Shown: in pieces, positions 57,826 through 64,000 of the stretch
How positions within the stretch are numbered: the stretch's first letter is position 1
Layout: every line of letters begins with the position of its first letter
NCBI RefSeq assembly: GCF_003260195.1
Contig: NZ_QEIH01000004.1
Span: 186,001-250,000 of the forward strand
DNA: 64,000 bases
From: Lutibacter citreus
GTDB lineage: Bacteria; Bacteroidota; Bacteroidia; Flavobacteriales; Flavobacteriaceae
Reading direction: 5' to 3'
The notes under the pieces: generated by a model
Databases searched by the model: none
What the model saw: the letters and a program-made list of their open reading frames with translations, nothing else
What the model was told of the DNA's origin: nothing
Translations under genes and position numbers: made by a program

Positions 57826-60800
57826 ATGAAAACAAAGTTTAATGGTTTATTAACGCTATTACTAGCGTTAATGGTGCAAATATCTTTTGCGCAAGAAAAA
57901 ACTGTTACTGGTGTAGTTTCCGATTCAAGCGGGCCCCTACCTGGTGTAACAGTAATTGTTAAAGGTACAAATATGGGTACTCAGACTGATTTTGATGGTA
58001 AATATTCTGTAAAAGCAGCTACAGGAGCTGTATTACAATTTAGCTACATTGGAATGACCCAAACAGAAAGAACAGTTGGTTCTTCAAATGTTATTAACGT
58101 AACTATGAAAGAAAGTGCTGAAGCACTAGATGAAATAGTTATTACTGCAATGGGAGTTTCTAAACAAAAGAAAGCTATTGGTTATGCAATGACTTCAGTA
58201 GCCGGAGCAGACATTAATGAATCTCAAGCTGTAAACCCAATGACTGCTTTACAAGGTAAAGTATCAGGTTTAGATGTTTCAACAGCACCAGGTCCTGGAG
58301 CTACACAAAACGTAATAATTCGTGGAGCTTCTTCTTTTGGTAACAACCAACCTCTTTATATTGTTGATGGTGTTCCATTAACAAATACTCAAAGTAGATC
58401 GGGTAGTGATTTAAATAATCAAGTAGATTTCGGTTCTGGTATTAACTCTATTAATCCAAACGATATTAAAAACTTAACAGTTTTAAAAGGAGCTGCTGCA
58501 ACTGCACTTTATGGTTCTCGTGCTGCCAATGGTATTATCATGATTACTACTAAAAAAGGTGAAAGCGGTAAATTAAGAGTTAGTTTTGATAGTTCTTATG
58601 GTATTTCTCGTGTTGGACACCTTCCTGAAAGTCAAACTCAATTCGGACAAGGATGGAGTGGAGATAGAGCTTTAGATGAAAACGGAAACTGGGGTGCTGC
58701 TTATGATGGTGTTGATAGAGTTTGGGGACGTGTAGTAAATAACAGTCAACAAATTAAGCCTTATGTATATTTAAAAAATACAATTAGAGATTTCTATGAT
58801 TATGGTGAAAACTATAAAAATTCATTATCTCTTTCAGGAGGAAATGAAACTACAGATTACTATTTTTCATTATCACACAATAGTGTTGATGGAGTAATTC
58901 CAGGCGATAAAGATACTTATGAAAGATTTACAATTGCTACAAGAGGATCTCATACTTATAAAAAATTAAAAATAAGTACTTCTGTTAATTTTAGTAATGA
59001 ACAAACAAGTTCAGTACCTTCAGGACAAGGTTCATCAACTTATCAATCTCTTTATGAAATTGCTAATGATTTATCTATTGTAGATATGGAAGATCAAACG
59101 AATCCATTCAATACTCCTGATAATTATTTTACACCTTATGGAGTAAATCCTTATTTTGTACTTAATAATGATAGTGCCGTTCAGAATAAAAACAAATTCT
59201 TTGGTAAATTTCAACTTGATTATAAAATACTTGATAATTTATCTTTAACGTATCGTTTTGGTGCAGATGTTGAAAACTCTACAGCAGATACTCACCAAGG
59301 TATTATCGCTTTTAGTCCTGATTCACCAAATTCTGGGTCTGATTCAGAAACTCCAGGTAATTATTCTCAACTAAGAAGAGAAAGAACACAAGTAAATCAT
59401 GATTTAAATTTCACTTACAATAAAAGCTTAACTGAAGGTTTAGATTTAAACACTGTATTAGGATTTAATGCTAATGATAGAAAATCTAATTATCTTGAAG
59501 GAGCTATTACTTCAATAGATGTTCCTGGTTATTATAACTTAATTAATAGTTTAACACCTGCTCAAGCAACACAATACGAACAACACAGAAGATTAGTAGG
59601 TGCTTACCTTAGTGTAGATTTAAGTTTAAATAATTATTTATTTATGAACTTAACAGGAAGAAATGACTGGTCTTCTACTTTGCCAACTGAAAATAATTCT
59701 TTCTTTTATGGAGGTTCAACTTTAAGTTTTTTATTAACTGATTACTTAAGATCTAAAGATGTAGATACTGGTATTTTTAATTTCACAAAATTAAGAGTAG
59801 CTTATGGTAGCACAGGTAATGATGCAGATCCTTATAGAGTTTTTGATAGATATGTTGCTGGTTACTCTGCTAACCCAGGTTTTCCTGATGTTGATGACTT
59901 AACATTTCCTTTAGGTGGTGTAAACTCATATACTGCATCAAATGTATTAGGTAATTCAGCGCTTAAACCTGAAATAACTAAAGAATTTGAGATTGGTATT
60001 GAAAATAATATGCTTGATAATCGTGTTGGTTTTGAAGTTTCTTATTATAATAGATTTACTGAAGGATTAATCGCTTCTTTGCCAGTTGATCCATCAAGTG
60101 GTTATACTTCTGTTACTTCTAATCTTGGTGATGTAAGAAATAAAGGTATTGAGTTAAGTGTTAATTTTAAACCAATAAGAACTGATAATTTTACTTGGAA
60201 CGTAAACTGGAACTATTCTGCAAACGACAACAAAGTTGAAAAATTAGATGTTGAAGAAGTATTTTTATCTGGTTTTGGAGATGGTGGTATGTATGCAGTT
60301 GAAGGAATGGCGCTAGGTCAATTTAAATTTGCTACAGCTCAAAAAACTACTATAAATGGTGAAGAATACACTGTAGTTGATGGTTCTGGTAACCCACAAG
60401 CTACTACTGATCAAGTACTTTTAAATAAAGATATCAACGAAAAATACAGAATGGGATTAACAAATACTTTCACTTGGAAAGGTTTATCTCTTACTGGAAC
60501 TTTAGATTATAGATATGGTGGTTATATTTATTCAGGTACTAAAGATTATATGCACTGGACAGGAAGTTCTCCTGAAAGTGTATTAAATGATCGTAATGCA
60601 TTCCTTATACCTAATTCAGTGATTGATAATGGGGATGGTACATTTACTGAAAACACAACTCCTGTTGATCCAACAGCATTGCATACTTTTTATAGCAATG
60701 GAGGTTTTGAAGGAGATTCATTTAACGTTATTGACAGATCTTATCTTAAATTAAGAAATGTAACTTTAGGTTATAATGTTGAAAAAAACTTTTGTGATAA

Positions 60801-60987
60801 ATTAAATGTAGAGTCAATAAAAGTTTCTTTTACAGCTAGTAATTTTTTACTTTGGACACCTAAAGAAAATCCTTACATAGATCCTGAAACTACTACTTTT
60901 GGTAATGATTTAGATGCTAAATTTGGGGAATTCAGAGCTAATCCAACAAATGAAGTTTTCACACTTGGATTAAATATTAATCTATAA
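57826..60987 (+). CDS. SusC/RagA-family TonB-linked outer-membrane protein (locus 2)
   Basis: 1053 residues. The signal peptide (MKTKFNGLLTLLLALMVQIS), carboxypeptidase-D regulatory-like domain and TonB box (EALDEIVITAMG) are nearly the same as in the first SusC; the plug has GPGATQNVIIRGASSFG and GAAATALYGSRAANGIIMI. The barrel differs. It is followed by SusD and two further lipoproteins, matching the order of the Bacteroides BT2264-BT2261 peptide importer, so oligopeptides are the most likely cargo (inference). The terminal residues are LGLNINL. Confidence 0.96.
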   Translation: MKTKFNGLLTLLLALMVQISFAQEKTVTGVVSDSSGPLPGVTVIVKGTNMGTQTDFDGKYSVKAATGAVLQFSYIGMTQTERTVGSSNVINVTMKESAEALDEIVITAMGVSKQKKAIGYAMTSVAGADINESQAVNPMTALQGKVSGLDVSTAPGPGATQNVIIRGASSFGNNQPLYIVDGVPLTNTQSRSGSDLNNQVDFGSGINSINPNDIKNLTVLKGAAATALYGSRAANGIIMITTKKGESGKLRVSFDSSYGISRVGHLPESQTQFGQGWSGDRALDENGNWGAAYDGVDRVWGRVVNNSQQIKPYVYLKNTIRDFYDYGENYKNSLSLSGGNETTDYYFSLSHNSVDGVIPGDKDTYERFTIATRGSHTYKKLKISTSVNFSNEQTSSVPSGQGSSTYQSLYEIANDLSIVDMEDQTNPFNTPDNYFTPYGVNPYFVLNNDSAVQNKNKFFGKFQLDYKILDNLSLTYRFGADVENSTADTHQGIIAFSPDSPNSGSDSETPGNYSQLRRERTQVNHDLNFTYNKSLTEGLDLNTVLGFNANDRKSNYLEGAITSIDVPGYYNLINSLTPAQATQYEQHRRLVGAYLSVDLSLNNYLFMNLTGRNDWSSTLPTENNSFFYGGSTLSFLLTDYLRSKDVDTGIFNFTKLRVAYGSTGNDADPYRVFDRYVAGYSANPGFPDVDDLTFPLGGVNSYTASNVLGNSALKPEITKEFEIGIENNMLDNRVGFEVSYYNRFTEGLIASLPVDPSSGYTSVTSNLGDVRNKGIELSVNFKPIRTDNFTWNVNWNYSANDNKVEKLDVEEVFLSGFGDGGMYAVEGMALGQFKFATAQKTTINGEEYTVVDGSGNPQATTDQVLLNKDINEKYRMGLTNTFTWKGLSLTGTLDYRYGGYIYSGTKDYMHWTGSSPESVLNDRNAFLIPNSVIDNGDGTFTENTTPVDPTALHTFYSNGGFEGDSFNVIDRSYLKLRNVTLGYNVEKNFCDKLNVESIKVSFTASNFLLWTPKENPYIDPETTTFGNDLDAKFGEFRANPTNEVFTLGLNINL

Positions 60988-60997
60988 AACTTAAATA

Positions 60998-62518
60998 ATG
61001 AAAAAACATATAATAAAATTAACATTTATAGCTCTAGCAATTTTCGCAAGTAGTTGCGACAGTTATTTAGATGTAAATAAAGATCCTAATGTATTAGGAG
61101 ACACAGATGCACCAGAAATTCTTTTACCAAGTGCACAAGTGCAAATAGGAAATAACTTAATGGGCTGGGACTTAGGTTTTGGAGGAGCTTATTGGAGTGA
61201 ATACTGGACACAGTCTTATACAGCATCACAATTTAAAACTTTGTGCGAGTATCAAGAAACAGATTTTAACGCTGCCTACCAAGGTTTAACAGCAGGAACT
61301 CTTAATGATTTAAAACGTATTAAAACATTATCAACAGACGCAGATAATCAAGGATACTATTATATTGCTGAAGCATTATCAATTTACACTTGGCAAATTA
61401 TGACAGATTTATGGGGTGATATTCCTTACTCTGAAGCTTTAAAAGGTGATGAGGATTTAAAATCTCCTGTATTTGATAGTGGATCTGATATATATGCTGA
61501 TCTTTTAACTAGAATAGATGCTTTATTAGCTATAGATGCTACTGATTTAACTATTGCTAATTCATTCGATTTTATTTATCAAGGAGATATGGAGCAATGG
61601 ACTAAATTTGCAACTTCTCTTAAGTTAAAATTAATGATTCGTTTATCAGAAACTAGTGGTTATAACAATGCAGAATTAGTAACATTCATATCTAATAATT
61701 CTTTTTTAACTAGTTCAGCTAAAATTGATGGAAGCTATTGGTCAGATGATACTGAAGGTAAAAAACACCCTATGAGAGAATTTTCAACTGGTGGTGCTAA
61801 TTACTTAGCTACTAATGTTATTGGATGTAAAACTTTTATAGATTATTTAAACACTAATAATGACCCTCGTATAGACGCTTTATTTACAGCTCCTTCTGGA
61901 GGTCATTTAGGAGCTTTCTTTGGTGATTTTGATTCTAAAAAAGATTCAGATTTAAATGGTACAAAAGATGAAGATGAAGATTATAGTGAAGCTATTTTTA
62001 CTGCAGATATGGACTTAATGATTATGTCTGATTGGGAAGTAGCTTTTTATATAGCAGAAGTTTATGCAAGAGCTAATGATGTAGCAAATGCTAAAATGTA
62101 CTATGATATGGGAGTTCAAGCTTCTTTAGCTCAAAATTCTATAACTAATAATGATATTATTACAACTGGTTATGCTCAATGGGTAAATGGTACTGTTGAA
62201 GAGAATATCAAAGAAATTTCAATGCAAAAATGGGTTGCCAATGCAAACTATCAACATATTGAATCTTTCTTAGAACGTAATAGAACTAAATATCCTGCTG
62301 TTAGTGAAATTGATGTTAAAGCTGATCGTAATTTTGCTTACTTAAATTTCCCAGTTGGAGACTTTACAGTTTCAGTAAATGGTAGAGCAAAAACAAATGG
62401 AAACTTACCTGCTTCACCTGTTTATCCTTCTGCTGTTCTTAATAGAAATGAAAATGCTCCATCTCAAAAAGTGGATTTATTAGAAAAAGTTTGGTGGAAT
62501 CAAAAAATTGGTAAATAA
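60998..62518 (+). CDS. SusD/RagB-family lipoprotein (locus 2)
   Basis: 506 residues. The lipobox is ASSC (Cys20), followed by DSYLDVNKDPNVLGDTDAPE, a typical SusD-like_2 start. Later are YIAEALSIYTWQIMTDLWGD and KFATSLKLKLMIRLSETSG. It would cap the SusC barrel and bind substrate at the surface. It starts 10 bases after SusC and lies 19 bases before the next lipoprotein gene, so the four genes form one transcript. Confidence 0.95.
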   Translation: MKKHIIKLTFIALAIFASSCDSYLDVNKDPNVLGDTDAPEILLPSAQVQIGNNLMGWDLGFGGAYWSEYWTQSYTASQFKTLCEYQETDFNAAYQGLTAGTLNDLKRIKTLSTDADNQGYYYIAEALSIYTWQIMTDLWGDIPYSEALKGDEDLKSPVFDSGSDIYADLLTRIDALLAIDATDLTIANSFDFIYQGDMEQWTKFATSLKLKLMIRLSETSGYNNAELVTFISNNSFLTSSAKIDGSYWSDDTEGKKHPMREFSTGGANYLATNVIGCKTFIDYLNTNNDPRIDALFTAPSGGHLGAFFGDFDSKKDSDLNGTKDEDEDYSEAIFTADMDLMIMSDWEVAFYIAEVYARANDVANAKMYYDMGVQASLAQNSITNNDIITTGYAQWVNGTVEENIKEISMQKWVANANYQHIESFLERNRTKYPAVSEIDVKADRNFAYLNFPVGDFTVSVNGRAKTNGNLPASPVYPSAVLNRNENAPSQKVDLLEKVWWNQKIGK

Positions 62519-62537
62519 TATTAAAAAAAATTAAATT

Positions 62538-63209
62538 ATGAACAAATTAATTTATAAAATAATTCCTGTTTTACTTGTTCTCTTCATGTCTTGTGAACAA
62601 GATAACGAAACAGAAGGAGTTTCAAGAGTTACCTTCTATAATGATATAGAATTTATTGGTGATGAAAACATGATCGTTGACCAAGGAGGATCTTTTGTTG
62701 ATCCTGGAGCTATTGCATTTGAAGGTGAAACTGATGTTACCGATCAAATAACAGTTTCTGGAACAGTTGACACGAACACAATAGGTTATTACCAAGTAGA
62801 ATACAACATAGTAAATGTAGATGGCTTTGGTAAATCAATTGTTAGAAACGTATTTGTTGCTCCTGCAGATCGTTCTACTTCTGATATTTATGCTGGAACA
62901 TATACAGGTGTTGTAAGTACTGGAACACATACTGATGTTACAACAATTACACATCTTGGAGATGGTTTATATTATTGTACAGACTTTATTGGAGGACGTT
63001 ACAATATAGGTTTTGGATATGGTCCCGTATACAAACTTAGTGGCTATTTTTATGTAAATGGTGATGGTCAAAGTTTCGGAGCTCTAATAGTTAATTCCGT
63101 TTGGGGTCCTTGGGATGTTTTTGATCCAACATTAACAGGAACTACATTCCATCACCTTATTTCCAGTGGTGGTGGTACTAAAAGAGATGTAACTTTAATT
63201 AAACAATAA
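62538..63209 (+). CDS. BT_2262-like surface lipoprotein (Ig-like plus C-terminal domain)
   Basis: 223 residues. The lipobox is MSC (Cys19). Residues 40-115 form an immunoglobulin-like domain of the DUF5011/5012 kind: GGSFVDPGAIAFEG followed by NTIGYYQVEYNIVNVDGFG and RNVFV. The C-terminal 100 residues (YAGTYTGVVSTGTHTDV onward) are beta-rich and end in RDVTLIKQ. Relatives accompany SusCD pairs as accessory surface lipoproteins; BT2262 is part of a peptide-importing complex. No enzyme motif is visible. Confidence 0.8.
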   Translation: MNKLIYKIIPVLLVLFMSCEQDNETEGVSRVTFYNDIEFIGDENMIVDQGGSFVDPGAIAFEGETDVTDQITVSGTVDTNTIGYYQVEYNIVNVDGFGKSIVRNVFVAPADRSTSDIYAGTYTGVVSTGTHTDVTTITHLGDGLYYCTDFIGGRYNIGFGYGPVYKLSGYFYVNGDGQSFGALIVNSVWGPWDVFDPTLTGTTFHHLISSGGGTKRDVTLIKQ

Positions 63210-63219
63210 AACAGAAAAC

Positions 63220-63894
63220 ATGAAAAAAAATATAATATATATCTCATTAATATTATTTTCTTTTACAATAAATTCTTGTAATGAAGATGTAGAAGTATGG
63301 GACAGTAATACACTAAACTATTCAGGAACTTATTTCTGGGAATTATTAAGTGAAGATGGGGCTGATACCTTTCTATCTTACGACTATGATGGTCAAAAAA
63401 TATTGATCTATAACACTTCTGATAATGTTGAAAATGAAATTTGGATGGAAGATACTGAACATATTTTCCCTTTAAAAAGCAAATTTTCTTTACAAGGTAA
63501 TTCAGAATCATTTAGCTCTACTAGTACAAATTTTGATGAGCTAACTAATAACCTTTTAGCTGTAGAATTACCTAGTAGTACTCCTTCTGCTTCAAATGAG
63601 GAATTAGTTGAAGATAGAGACTATATTAGAAATTTTATTGTTGAGGGTAAAATCTTATCAGATGCAGGAACTACAGCTAGTGGAAACCCTGTTGATAGTC
63701 TTTACATTAAAATAAAGTTATTAAGTGGTACAGTTAAATTTACAAGTTACAGCGTACCTGTTAATTTAAGAGCAGATCCTGAAGTAGAAGAATTTGCTTG
63801 GGAATATGTTGGTGTAACTTATGATAGTACTCGTGATGAAAGTTATGTAATTTCTGGTTATAGAAAAACTGGTTTTTCTGAAGATGATCACTAA
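63220..63894 (+). CDS. Accessory SusCD surface lipoprotein (possibly lipid-binding/BT_2261-like)
   Basis: 224 residues with a lipobox (INSC, Cys20). The rest is beta-rich: YSGTYFWELLSEDGADTF, then FIVEGKILSDAGTT and NPVDSLYIKIKLLSG, resembling a calycin-like barrel reported for small SusCD-linked lipoproteins. The family name is uncertain. It is the fourth gene of the locus, 10 bases after its neighbour, and is followed by a perfect terminator. Confidence 0.72.
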   Translation: MKKNIIYISLILFSFTINSCNEDVEVWDSNTLNYSGTYFWELLSEDGADTFLSYDYDGQKILIYNTSDNVENEIWMEDTEHIFPLKSKFSLQGNSESFSSTSTNFDELTNNLLAVELPSSTPSASNEELVEDRDYIRNFIVEGKILSDAGTTASGNPVDSLYIKIKLLSGTVKFTSYSVPVNLRADPEVEEFAWEYVGVTYDSTRDESYVISGYRKTGFSEDDH

Positions 63895-63915
63895 GATTAA
63901 ATAAAATAGTATTTT

Positions 63916-63950
63916 AAAACCACCTCAATTGAGGTGGTTTTTTTTTGACT
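63916..63950 (+). terminator. Intrinsic terminator after SusCD locus 2
   Basis: A perfect palindrome, AAAACCACCTC-AATT-GAGGTGGTTTT (63916-63941), followed by a T run, 22 bases after the last stop codon. Confidence 0.92.
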
Positions 63951-64000
63951 AGTTTTAAACAACTAATAAAAATTAAGACTTAGGATATTATCTATTTGTA

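Noticed and set aside
52699-63894. SusCD loci as polysaccharide utilisation loci
   Set aside because: No glycoside hydrolase, lyase, sulfatase or hybrid regulator is present in the window; a peptide role fits locus 2 better.

Overview
The window is a low-GC chromosomal segment of a bacterium in the Bacteroidota, most likely a marine or aquatic member of the Flavobacteriia. Supporting signs are two SusC/SusD outer-membrane pairs, S46 dipeptidyl-peptidases, DUF4369, DUF2807 and PspC-type envelope proteins, AT-rich leaders without Shine-Dalgarno sequences, and promoters of the form TAnnTTTG with an upstream TTTG/TTG. Genus cannot be fixed from the sequence alone. No tRNA, rRNA, CRISPR, insertion sequence or prophage was seen.

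Layout. 1-7.9 kb: housekeeping singles (partial nitroreductase, htpG, Nudix, an RluA pseudouridine synthase without a normal start codon, S1/P1 nuclease, SPFH protein, Arc-like small protein, aldose 1-epimerase). 8-13.8 kb: two tandem S46 peptidases and a divergent DUF819 transporter-like protein. 13.8-17.3 kb: a DUF4369 lipoprotein, an ECF sigma factor with a membrane partner, TIGR00266 and DUF4442 proteins. 17.3-21.5 kb: a hybrid histidine kinase and a REC-histidine kinase in one operon. 21.7-27.1 kb: DUF4870, a PadR-PspC-DUF2807 envelope operon and a 601-residue conserved-looking unknown. 27.1-29.4 kb: two guanidino-modifying enzymes and an Rrf2 regulator. 29.5-33.5 kb: gltA, eno and carA, each with its own terminator. 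33.6-50.6 kb: a single-direction fused str-S10-spc-alpha ribosomal superoperon (rpsL to rplQ), without tuf, adk or map. 50.8-52.5 kb: a BamA-like outer-membrane protein. 52.7-63.9 kb: two SusCD loci, the second with two extra lipoproteins.

How genes work together. The ribosomal block starts at a near-perfect flavobacterial promoter and ends at a terminator after rplQ. Its three longest internal gaps (before rplC, rpsH and rpsD) each hold a foldable RNA, which suggests internal autoregulation of r-protein synthesis; the one before rplC ends like an intrinsic terminator. The second SusCD locus has the same four-part composition as the Bacteroides BT2264-BT2261 peptide importer, so together with the two S46 dipeptidyl-peptidases the window looks geared to peptide uptake and breakdown. 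No complete new defence or mobile system was found. The best candidates for undescribed biology are the 601-residue Cys-motif protein, the internal ribosomal leaders, and the ATT- (or ATA-) started pseudouridine synthase.
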